A stretch of 64,000 nucleotides of DNA, taken from positions 124,001 through 188,000 of the forward strand of contig JAACJP010000028.1 of assembly GCA_013368375.1 (NCBI GenBank), in the 5' to 3' direction. Shown here piece by piece: positions 51,461 to 61,397 of this stretch; position 1 is the stretch's first letter, and each line of letters starts with the position of its first letter. The DNA is from Tricholomella constricta. Lineage: Eukaryota > Basidiomycota > Agaricomycetes > Agaricales > Lyophyllaceae. The position numbers were made by a program, and so were the translations under genes. The notes under the pieces were generated by a model. It saw only the letters and a list, made by a program, of their open reading frames with translations. It was not told the DNA's origin and ran no database searches.

Positions 51461-54400
51461 TCAATCGCGCAAGGCGGACCAATCAATCTGCGTTGACCGA
51501 CGCGGACTAGGACCCATCTTCGGATCAGCGAGGTCAAGAAGATGGCGCATAGTGGGTCGTCCATGCGGACAGTTCCACGGTTGGTCCATCGTGCCCATGT
51601 GTCGCACCACCTAAGAACAGAGCGGCATGTCAACGACTAAATCGTAACGAGGGCGCGATGCGAAGCACTACCCACCAAAGACATCTGCTGTCTGTTCAAT
51701 GGCATGCCCACCATGACACTCTTCCTGCATGCCCTCATCGCGAACATCGCACGCGCCTTGGAGCAGCGAACCATCTGCCCTGTCGGACGATCCCTCATTA
51801 GATGTATCAGCTCCTCCAAATCTAAGCATCTGGTCAGCTGAGCTCGCACCATCTCAAGGCGATGAAACTGACCTTTGATATCAAAGACAGTGCTTTTACT
51901 AACTGGCTGTGCGGTCAACCGCAGCCTTGCACCCTGCCTGGACTCGTCCTCGTCCAGCTCCTCCACCTCAAAGCCATTCTGTCGGAGAACATCCATATTT
52001 TCAATGGCGAGTAGCTCATCGGAGGCAATCAACTCCATTGCTTGAGGCCTTCATAATATCACCATTAAGAACGTACGTCGAATAACGCCAGTGTTCCCGG
52101 GACTTACCTGAAGAGCCTCTGCGACTTGATGCTCGTCGTCTGCTGCAGCGTCTCAAAGTTATACTTCTCGTCCGCAGCATGTTGGTCGACAATGAACAAA
52201 TCATCCATCGTGGCCGCAGCCTGGCCATCATCTTCGCTTGAAACCGTTTTGCGCCTGCGCGTCACGATGAACCCGAGGTTGAACTGTCCGATGATATCCA
52301 TGTTCGCAAAGTCTTTCTTATCAATGACGCGCGCAAGGGCATCAACAGCTCTCTGGTCGTTTTCCGTATTCGACACTCCAGCGTCCGAGGGCACCCTGGG
52401 CAGGGAGGTCGTCTTGATGTCGAACGTCGAGGTGATTTCGCCAGAGAGACGACGCCAGGTATCGGTTATTCGGGAGAGATCGAAATGAAGAGTGACATCG
52501 CCCGAACCTTGGTCAGAGGTACGGATGACCTCTGGGTTGGGAACGGGTTCCTCCTGCTGCAGCGTTGATGAATTATCTTCGAATATGGAGGTAATGTGTG
52601 AATCATCCAGGTCATCGTCCGAAGTGAGGTCGATGGCTTTGGTTGACGACTGTCCAGCATCGTCCTCGATCTCGGCCGGTGTAGAAGACATCATCAAGCG
52701 GCGCTGGATATGGTCAACGTGTTCGACAGATTCCTCCGCACACTGAAGATGATCAGAGGAATCCAGCTGATCCTCCTCTTCCTTGTCAGTGGTATCGTCT
52801 TTTCCTACATCCTCTTCTTCTTCTTCTGCCTCCTCCTCCACGCTCTGCGTTGGGGGAAGCTGACTTCCAAACCTAGCGAAGCCCACGAGTCTGGTGCGCA
52901 GGTTATCCTGTGACGCCTTCGAAGAGGCGGCATTGGCCTTGGTCCGTTTCTTGTCACCTTCTCTGGACAGAACATTGACCGGTGGTCCAGACGTCCCGTT
53001 CATTCCCAACGAGCCTTTCCCCTTATCATCATCCGACATTTTGACCTTTTTAGGGTGGACGGCACGGTTCCACACCGCATTAGTAGTATCCAGCACGACA
53101 GCTGTGGCTTTAGCGCTGGGGCGTACTCCCGGGCTCGGAGGGCCATCAGAAATATCGCGATCCTCATCGATGTCCATCGCATCCTCACGATGAGCATTTA
53201 CAATCTGGGATACGGTTGGCGAGATATTGGGCAAATGATGAAGGGATGGAGCTGGAGACGAGGGCGAGGAAAGCTCCTTTGTAGGGCTACGATCAAATTT
53301 CGTTGCATGGGCACCAACCATCTGTGAGACAGTGGGAGGCCTAGCAAGTTGCGGTGGTAAACCCTGCGATGCGGGCAGGGATGCGGATGGTGTAACAGGA
53401 CGATGAACGTCCGAATTCATGCTATCCAAGGGGGCCAACGTTTCCAAGGCGGGCAGGGAGTCGTCTCCCTGGACATCGCGCAGCCCAGGATGCAGCGGTG
53501 AGGAAGAAAATGGAATTGCACGCTTCTTGCTAGGCCCTGGTCGATCCTCCTCTGACTCTCCGACCTCTTCCGGTTCGGGTCGCGTTCGTTTGTACGCTGA
53601 GGGTCGGCTGGTGGAAGTGAGGAGGGTGCTCTGCGTCATACGCTGGGTCTGGGAACTTCCGACATCATAGGTAGCGCGCGACGGGGCGAAAGTCTCTTCT
53701 AGGGCGGCCTTAAGATATGTTCAATCAGTGCAAGGCATAGTGTTAATCGAGGAATTACTGTACCTTCAGTTTAGTTATTAGGGTCTTCTCACTGTGTAGA
53801 AATATTGTCCGTTTATCAGGGCTGACGTTAATATCGCAAGTATCTAAAAAGTACGATCAGCCTCGCCAAAAGGAACGCTCGACAGGCACGTACCAGTGGG
53901 AAGAATGATATCAGCAAGGATAAACGGCGCTTGGTTAGCATTAAAAGATCGATATACTTCGTTGAACGCCTTTTGGATCTACGTGATTAGATCAGAACAG
54001 CTTCTGAGGTGATCGTCATTCGGCATCATACCTTCGGGAGATTGCATGGCCGACCATTGACATAAAAAAATTGTCGATCAGCACCAGTCCGTCCGCCGGC
54101 AACAGTAAACTTTGAGATGAGGCCTCTAACGGTCACCATGATGGGATCCATGTCTCCGGCATCGGTGTCTGCATGGCTGAAGTAGAAAATGAATCAGAAG
54201 CGACACTTATTATAACCCCATCCAAAATGTTTCACCCTTGAAGCCTCCGCAACGAGGTTTTATCCCTGTCCACTTCAAACGTTAAGTCAAGGTCAACCAT
54301 GTTGTCCAGAGCTTTGGGTCCCCATAGCGCAGAGACTGAAGCACGAGTAGAGGAAGCGCCCGAAGTACGCAATTGCACGGTCTTCTGGCTTGCAATGCGG

Positions 54401-55224
54401 TCAGGTGAAGTTTGTTATACCATGCAAGGCGTAACACACACCCTTTATCGACCTGATTAGAGACCGTAAGCCGAACGCCTGCCCCACCCGTGCAGCAAGG
54501 TCCAAGGGCATACGCGTTCAAGAGGGCTAGGGCTTTGCCAAACTCGCGCTTCGAGTTCCGCTCAAGCTCTTTCCTTCGCACGGGGAGAGGCGCAAAGAGG
54601 TTGGTCAATGCAACTGTGGTTCCCCGCTACATAAACTAAGCTTCATTAGCCCAACAAAGCAAGTGCGAATCGACGTACCTGCCTCGCGACTTTCGTCCTC
54701 TTGCGAATCTTTCCACTCGCTTCCATCTCCAGTGAGACGCCCATAGGCGGTTCAGTCGCTGTGGTGACAACAAGAGACTCTGAAAGTGCACATAACGATG
54801 AAAGTGCCTCGCCTCGGAAACCGAATGTCCGTACTGTCGAAAGGTCCGAAAATGACGATAGTTTCGACGTGTGGTGCTTTAAAGCTACAATGGGGTGTCT
54901 TAAACACGTATGAACGCGCGAGATATCGCTATGAACATACCGATACTATCATGGTATTGTTCTGGAATCCCGCTTCCATTGTCGATAACCTCGATACTTG
55001 TTAGCCCGTGTTGTTTGAAACGAACCTCTAGCCACGCGTCAGACGACAGATTCTTTCAAAGAAGTAAGACCTTGATATTACGCACCGATATTAGTTGCAC
55101 CAGCATCCAGACTGTTCTCGACAAGTTCCTTGACCGCAGTTTGAAGATCGATAACCACCTGACCAGACGTGATTCTGTGAATGGAAGTCTTGTCAATGGG
55201 CTTTATTGCGCCATTGTCCGTCAT
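51461..55224 (-). CDS. PMS1: DNA mismatch repair protein PMS1 (MutL homologue, endonuclease subunit)
   Basis: Eleven exons: 55224-55086, 55027-54941, 54884-54679, 54626-54442, 54388-54236, 54176-54032, 53978-53894, 53843-53764, 53708-52108, 52048-51676 and 51610-51461 (1,067 residues). All introns are 50-65 nt. The N-terminal GHKL ATPase motifs are [24 protein letters not shown] and [12 protein letters not shown]. The transducer domain follows, to [18 protein letters not shown] long acidic linker is in exon 9. The C-terminal domain has [12 protein letters not shown], the endonuclease motif [36 protein letters not shown] and [12 protein letters not shown]. The product pairs with MLH1 in MutL-alpha and nicks the new strand in mismatch repair. 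The whole frame is intact. It is longer than yeast Pms1 mainly because of the linker. It is the first normal gene right of the transposon nest. Confidence 0.93.
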
Positions 55225-55859
55225 TGAAATCCCCTTGAAGCGTAGAGGATTGGAAACAAGTGTCGAGGCGTGATGTACTTGCCGACGCGTGCACTTGCTT
55301 AGTCATCACAAAGTCGTCAAGTCCGAGTCCCGACGATGCCAATTATGTTCACCCCGGGCTAGCCTACGTAGGAACCAAAAAGACCACAGCTCGCCCGCTG
55401 GATTGCCATAGGTCCAAATTGGAACAATCAAGGCGATTAGACCGGCGGGATCCACATGGCTGAACAATAGTGGGCAGTGCTTCGTAGGTCCAGCCTCCCA
55501 CGAGGATGGACCACGAGGACATGGCCTGTGCGAAGCCGCTGATTCTCATTGACATCTCCATGATATCTCTCACAGCTTTTGTTGTAAAGAAGCCCTTGTT
55601 TTTCTGTTTGGGCATCCCGTTGAAGAATCGATGCCATCGATGATGCGCCACACTACTCCTTGTTCCCCAAACGGCAGGCTTCGCTGATATGACAACCCAC
55701 ACCCCGGCCACGCCTTTATCGTATGTACGTCCCGCTTTGGCCTCAATGATATATATATTAGCCTTGTTGCTCTAGATAACTAATCCTCGACGCTCATTCT
55801 CCATCCTCGCACCCCTTCGCACAAATTCGACATCAAGTCCCAGCGCCTCTTATACCCGG
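55225..55859. other. Divergent promoter region between PMS1 and the 169-residue gene
   Basis: A TATA-like stretch TATATATATTA lies near 55747, about 110 bp before the ATG of the right-hand gene. No other element was recognised. The PMS1 promoter must lie at the left end. Confidence 0.5.
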
Positions 55860-56488
55860 ATGGCTTCAACACCTTTTCCCAATGCCGAAATCTTTGCCTC
55901 TTGTGAAGATGCGATGAACGCGTTGGTCTCGAGCATCGCTGACAAGGAATTTGTCGAGCTCTTGCAAGTTCCTGGATTTCATGATCTTCGCGCCTCACAC
56001 TAATCGCGTTTTCCCACACAGCGGGCCATATATCTCAGACCAGGCGTCTCCCACTGACTTCGACATCAGCGCGTTTTTCGCAGACCAGCAGTTCGTATTG
56101 TTCATTCACGTTTTACCTTTCGACCGTGTTCTTGTTTTCTGACTGCCCTTATTCTCGTAGGTTAGCGCCTGAAGTAGCATCGAAGTCTCTATCCACATTT
56201 TCAGATGAGGATCTGTTCACCTCTATGGAGTCTTTTACCGAGCCAAACTCCGAATGGTTTCTGCCACCGGACATGTCGCCTGTCGAATTCGTTTCTTTCT
56301 GTGGTTATGACCCCACCGAATTCAAGAGCCTGAATGGTCAGCATCCGGAGGACGTCGATATCTGGAGCCTTGTACTTGGCGAGGTTGTGGACAGGCTGCA
56401 GCAGCTATCTATGGATACTGGGGCAATGGACAATGGTGTCTTCCTTGACGAGATGAACATCAATAGCACCTCGGTCGAGAACCATTAA
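55860..56488 (+). CDS. Small acidic protein of unknown function (169 residues)
   Basis: Model: exons 55860-55963, 56022-56099 and 56161-56488. The first intron appears to use a GC-AG donor (GCAAGT), with a CTAAT branch site 18 nt before the acceptor. Only this choice keeps the frame from ELLQ into GPYISDQASPTDFDISAFFA. The second intron donor (GTTCAT) is weak but keeps the frame. The protein is acidic and has no signal peptide or membrane segment. The C-terminal part reads EWFLPPDMSPVEFVSFCGYD and VDIWSLVLGEVVDRLQQLSM. No family was recognised. RNA evidence is needed for the two introns. Confidence 0.6.
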
Positions 56489-58115
56489 TCTTGGAAGGCT
56501 CCGGAGTGGTCTGGTTACCACATATTGTATGGATAAGCACCATATATTATTGTATTATAGACGTGTGCTTAATAGGTGAAAGGAGTCGTATGTTAAATAG
56601 ATAGTGGCGGATTTTGATGATCTCAGTACTTATGTAGAACGGTAATTGATCTGTGTTCAGTCCTTTGCCACTTGAGCAATTCTGATTCAGCCAACACGCG
56701 AGGATCGTAAATGCATAACCTTTCACCCTGACAATCACATCCCGTAGCATTCGTTCAATGACGTTAGCATATCGCAGGTCGTGTACTGGTAAAAGCCGCG
56801 CCTGTTCCCCAGGACGCCATTCCGGTCATCCCTCACTGGCTTCACCTTCCACTGACCTTTGACCGAAACATACCTACGCCTCCGCACCCTGTTCCGCCTC
56901 CTCTGTCTAGCCTGCCTCGTGCCACCCTGGGAGGCACACGCCAATCACTTTTCTGCTGCAATTTCGCACCATTCCTCCACGCCATCCTCGCTCCGAACTA
57001 ACGCAGCACTCACGTTTTCTCGATACCGCCTCCCGTGCACCACCACTTGCCTCCCCTACATCTCTCAGTCTGCTATCACATCTTCACACCGGTGTACCGG
57101 GACGCCACACCTACCCCCGGGCCTCCTCTCCATCGTCACGCTCTGCCAGATCTGGCGGCTAAACGCAGCCTTTAATCGTTGGAATCGCTTGCATCGGCTG
57201 GGTAACCACAGATTTCACGGGCAGCAAGAAATTCGCCGGATAGAGCGATACCAATCACTGGCAGCGCCTTCGTCGTAATAATCCGTGCGCAACCGTTCGC
57301 TTCGCCCTATAAAACGTTTACGCCGTCAGATCACAGGAATTCTAGTCCAGCTGCCGTCCGGGCTCGGGAACAGGGGGCTCCTAAATAATGCATCTCGCCA
57401 TACTCCAGGAGATGCCTCGTCCTATCTTTCTGAATTCAAGACGGCGCTCTAACTCATTTTTGTCGCCTTCGGGACTGTCGCTTGTGGCTTTGATGCATCG
57501 CGTTCAGAGCAAGCGCCCCACGGGCGGGATCTTCAGTCTGCGATGCAGGGCACTGGTCAAGTGCGGGTGGGAACACCGAGTAGTAAGTACTGTTAGGTAT
57601 GTAATAATTGCAAGGCAGTAAAGACTTGCCATAAATTCTATGCCATGCTCCATGTGTCATTTTCTACTCACTGCGTCTCCAACGCCCATGCCGAGTACTC
57701 GCTTGCGCAAGTCCAATTTACTTCAACACACCTTCTCTTGCCCCTTTAACCCCACAGGCACATGTTACAAGGACATATGACCTCTCTTTGCACATGCGTT
57801 TGTTGTGCGTGCTCCTGCGAGCCTGTCGCGCGTGGAACCAGTCGGCTCTCATTTGGATGCATTGCAGACCTCGTTATCAGCCCCAAGAGCCTCTGACGCG
57901 TCTCCCCAGTGCTGCACTCTTGTGCTCCGCGATTCGAATTCTCCCACCTGCAGGTCTTCCCTCCTCAAATGAGTCCAGGAAGCAACAATGCTGCGACGCA
58001 GATCCGGCAGTGCCATATGGTCGGTCACCATCTCGTTATGTATATCCCGGCCTGTGCCATATAATATACAAGTCGCTGTGTAGAGGCATAGGCCGCTACG
58101 CCTCTGAACTCCACA
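56489..58115. other. Intergenic region with one gene fragment
   Basis: No supported gene. Frames at 56859-57278, 57388-57621 and 57788-58189 have no motif or codon pattern I trust. A 45-bp segment is described separately. The right end is the promoter of the M28 peptidase gene. Confidence 0.45.
57527..57575 (+). pseudogene. Fragment of the Ser/Pro-rich protein gene at 61398-64000
   Basis: The plus strand encodes FSLRCRALVKCGWEH. This matches LSLRCRALVECGWVW encoded on the minus strand at about 63595-63640, with high nucleotide identity. The flanks do not match, so this is a small duplicated, inverted fragment. Confidence 0.6.
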
Positions 58116-59671
58116 ATGCTCAAAATACGCCAGGTCCTGTTCGCCTGTCTGGTGTTCACCCAGCAAGGTTCGGCACGAATTACACTTGAGCTGCTGTCCT
58201 GGAACTAACCCCCCCCCTCTCTCCCACCTCAGCATCAGCATCAGCATCAGCATCCGCATCCATCCATTCGTTCGCCCCGCCAGGCCTCTGCACTCTCGCA
58301 GACATCTGGCCCCAAGGCCCAGGGCACACACTCGTGCCCCAGCGGCCCGACGCCGAGCTGACCAAGATCCTAGCCCAAATCGACCCCGCGCGGATAAAAG
58401 CGACCATCACCAAGCTCGTCTCCTTCGGCACGCGGCACACGCTCTCCAACCAGACCGACCCCATGCGCGGCGTCGGTGCCGCGCGCGACTGGATCGCCGC
58501 CGAGCTCCGGAGCTACGCCACCGCTTCCAACGGGCGCATGACGGTCAGCGTCCCGAGCTACGTGCAGCCGCCCGCGACGCGCATCCCGACGGACACGGTG
58601 ATCAGCAACGTCGTGGCGACGCTCCGGGGGTCGGAGGAGAGCAACAGGGCGTATGTGATCTCGGGGCACTACGACACGCGCGTGAGCGACCCGTTGAACT
58701 TTATGGATGACGGGCCGGGGGCGAACGACGATGCGTCGGGCGTGGCGGTGTCGATGGAGCTGGCGAGGGTGTTTGCGGGCCACGTGCCCAAGGCTACGAT
58801 GATGTTTGCAGCGGTGGCGGGTGAGGAGCAGGGATTGTTTGGTTCCAACTTTTTGGCGACGAGTTTGAAGGAGGCGGGCGTGGATGTGCAGGGGATGTTG
58901 AATAATGACATCGTCGGAAGCTCGACGGGGGACGATGGGACCAGGGCGCCGTTTGATATCCGCATGTTTGCGCAGGGGATCCCTACGACGGAGACGGCGG
59001 CAGAGACTGCCAAGCGTGTGTCGATTGGGGGCGAGAACGACTCGCCGGCACGGCAGCTCGGTCGTTTCGTCGCAGAGGTGTCGCAGAACCCCTCCACCAA
59101 GATGGGCGGTGCGTAGATACCTCTCCCTCTTTGAAGAGAGGCTGCTAATCACTCAAGGATTCCTCCAGTACACATTATGTACAGGCCCGACCGGTACCTG
59201 CGGGGAGGCGACCACCTCTCCTTCCTGAAACAGGGATTCCCCGCGGTGCGCTTCACCGAGCCGCACGAGAACTTTGCGCACCAGCACCAAGACATCCGCG
59301 TCGTGGACGGGGTGCAGTTCGGAGACCTTATCGAGTTCGTCGACTTTGACTTTGTCGCACGCGTCGCGCGCGTGAATGGCGCCGCGCTCTGGTCCCTCGC
59401 ACAGGCGCCCGGCACCCCCAAGGACGTGGTGATCGCCAACAAGGTTCTGGGGAACAACTCGACGCTCAGCTGGACGGCGGACACGGGTGCGGATGGAGGG
59501 TACGAGATCGTGTGGCGTGCGACGGACGAGCCGTTCTGGAGCCATGTTATCCCTGTGGGCCAGACGAACACGGCGACAGTGCAGATGTCGAAAGATAATG
59601 TGCATTTTGGTGTCCGTTCGGTCGGGAAGAATGGGTTCCGGAGTCCGGCGACGTTCCCGTTCCCGGGGTAG
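58116..59671 (+). CDS. Secreted M28-family zinc aminopeptidase
   Basis: Exons 58116-58167, 58233-59108 and 59169-59671 (476 residues, frame intact). Exon 1 encodes a signal peptide (MLKIRQVLFACLVFTQQ). The first intron has a CTAAC branch site at 58205. A short Ser-Ala repeat follows, then the M28 fold. Metal-ligand motifs in order: GHYDTR (His), GANDDASG (bridging Asp), AGEEQGLFGS (catalytic Glu and ligand Glu), NNDIVG (Asp) and EPHENFAHQHQD (His). The C-terminal segment (GTPKDVVIANKVLGNNSTLS... to VRSVGKNGFRSPATFPF) looks like a fibronectin-type beta domain appended after the catalytic domain. It probably removes N-terminal residues from extracellular peptides for nutrition. No regulation is visible. 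Confidence 0.9.
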
Positions 59672-59921
59672 AGTCAATCGCTATGATATTTTGTCGCTTT
59701 GAATGATGTATTAGTATGACTTGATCAGTCTCCCCCACCCCCCAGCAGGGCGGAGGAAGATCGGACTTGGAAACGGTCAACAAAGGAAACGGGAGTAAGA
59801 TAGAAGTACGAATAGCGGTGATACATTCTTGTTGATTATGTACAAACTGCGAGCAAGAAACGATGAAATAGAATGAGACGGACACGAACTAAGGCGTAGA
59901 TAGACAAAGTCGCGTCTCGCG

Positions 59922-60644
59922 TCATGCTGAGCCTCCAACCTCTGCCAAAAAAAACAGAAAGATCAGCGAATCATGGTATAGCCACAGAAGGCGCGACGTA
60001 CGTTCCACCATGACATCGATTGTATCTAGAATGACGACGGGAGATGAGGATCAGGACATGATCAGCGCCAGGGTGAGCGGATGGGATGGGATGGGACGTA
60101 CCGTTATCCTCCATGTCAAGGGACGTCGGTGTGTCATCATCGTTTATCCGGGCGCCATCGTACAGGAATCTACGCGAAACCAACCAACCAAGCGAACAAT
60201 CAGCATCTCACTCTGAGCGAGGTGGACCACGATAGAAAAGAAAAAGACGAAATCAAATCCAACAACCATACACGATACACGGGCAATGGGAAAACGAAAC
60301 GACCGAGGAAGAGAGAGAATAAGCACGTACCGAATGCTGCCTACGTCCTTGCCAACCTTGTTCGCATACGCCCCCTGGAGCTTGCTCAGCTTCGTGCTGC
60401 GCTTGATCTTGAAAAACACCTCCTCGCCCGTCGAGCTCACGACCTGTTCGCACCGAGCATTAAAAAAATCAGCACTGAGCCACGCCACCAAAGAGGCCAA
60501 AAAAACGGCAAAAGCAAAAGAAAAGGAAAAAGAAAGGCAAGAGGACCGCCCACGCACTTTGATGTTGATGGTCGCGTTGGCGTCCTCACTCTTCACTTCC
60601 TCCTGCGCCGGGTTCTGCTGCTGCTGCTGCTCATCGTCCGACAT
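59922..60644 (-). CDS. SMT3: SUMO (small ubiquitin-like modifier)
   Basis: Five exons: 60644-60558, 60443-60331, 60169-60102, 60025-60002 and 59941-59922 (103 residues), the usual length for the family. The N-terminus is flexible and Gln-rich, with a VKSE consensus at Lys18, a likely site for poly-SUMO chains. The beta-grasp core reads INIKVVSSTGEEVFFKIKRS, KLSKLQGAYANKVGKDVGSI, FLYDGARINDDDTPTSLDME and DTIDVMVE. It ends QVGGSA, so a SUMO protease must remove the last two residues to expose the di-glycine used for conjugation. Exon 4 is only 24 nt. The gene is convergent with the M28 peptidase gene, 250 bp apart. Confidence 0.95.
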
Positions 60645-61397
60645 CGTGCGCTTGTGTATCTATCTAATCTGTAGTTGGGGGAGGGTCCGTGCGGGCGTGT
60701 AGAGATTTTTCACTTCGACGCCAAAAGAAAGAGGGGCGGTTCTTTGGGTCTCGTGGATATGCTGTGAGCGGTGCTGAAGAGGCCCTTTTGGATGAACACC
60801 GAGTGCAAAAGAATGCTGAGATGCAGGTGGCCCCAAAAATCACGCTGTGAGCGGGAAGCTTATGTAAGCGACGTCTAAAACATTCACCCCTCCGCCACCC
60901 CACATGAATGGTCCTGGAGATGGCCACTATAGATCAGCAGAACGACACGTCTTGTAGGCTATCCATCACGGCAGCCCAGAAGTTTGCCAAACAGATCTTC
61001 ATGCCCATGCTTTACCTTGTGAGCGGCCAAAAAGTTGTCGCGCAGGTTCAGCCACAACCGTCGTTTCAATAAGGTCAACTCGTTTACAATCCTTTTATCT
61101 CAACCACAATTCCCTACATATTAGCTGACGAGGTGTATATTTTGTATACCTGAGTTACTTATGTAAGGTAGTCAGTTGTAATTAATTCCAATTCCAATTC
61201 ATTACCGCGGACGGAAATGCACTGGATTGATGACTATTTACAATAAACTAGAGTGCAAGCTCACAGGCTGCTTACGGTGGCGTATAGTACAATGAGTAGG
61301 TACAGTAGCGTAGCGTAAGAGAAACATCTAAAACACCCAACGAAGAAGGCAATGAAATAAAGGAAGTGAACGTACTGAACTACTTGCAACCGCCGCA
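60645..61397. other. SUMO promoter region and 3' flank of the next gene
   Basis: About 750 bp between the SUMO start (minus strand) and the stop of the Ser/Pro-rich gene. No open frame with support and no repeats were seen. Confidence 0.5.

Noticed and set aside
56859..57278. 139-residue frame between the small acidic gene and M28
   Set aside because: It has no splice structure, no recognisable domain and unusual composition. It was left unannotated.
58370..59152. 260-residue minus-strand frame over the M28 gene
   Set aside because: A GC-rich third-codon-position shadow of the peptidase, whose zinc-ligand motifs are unambiguous on the plus strand.
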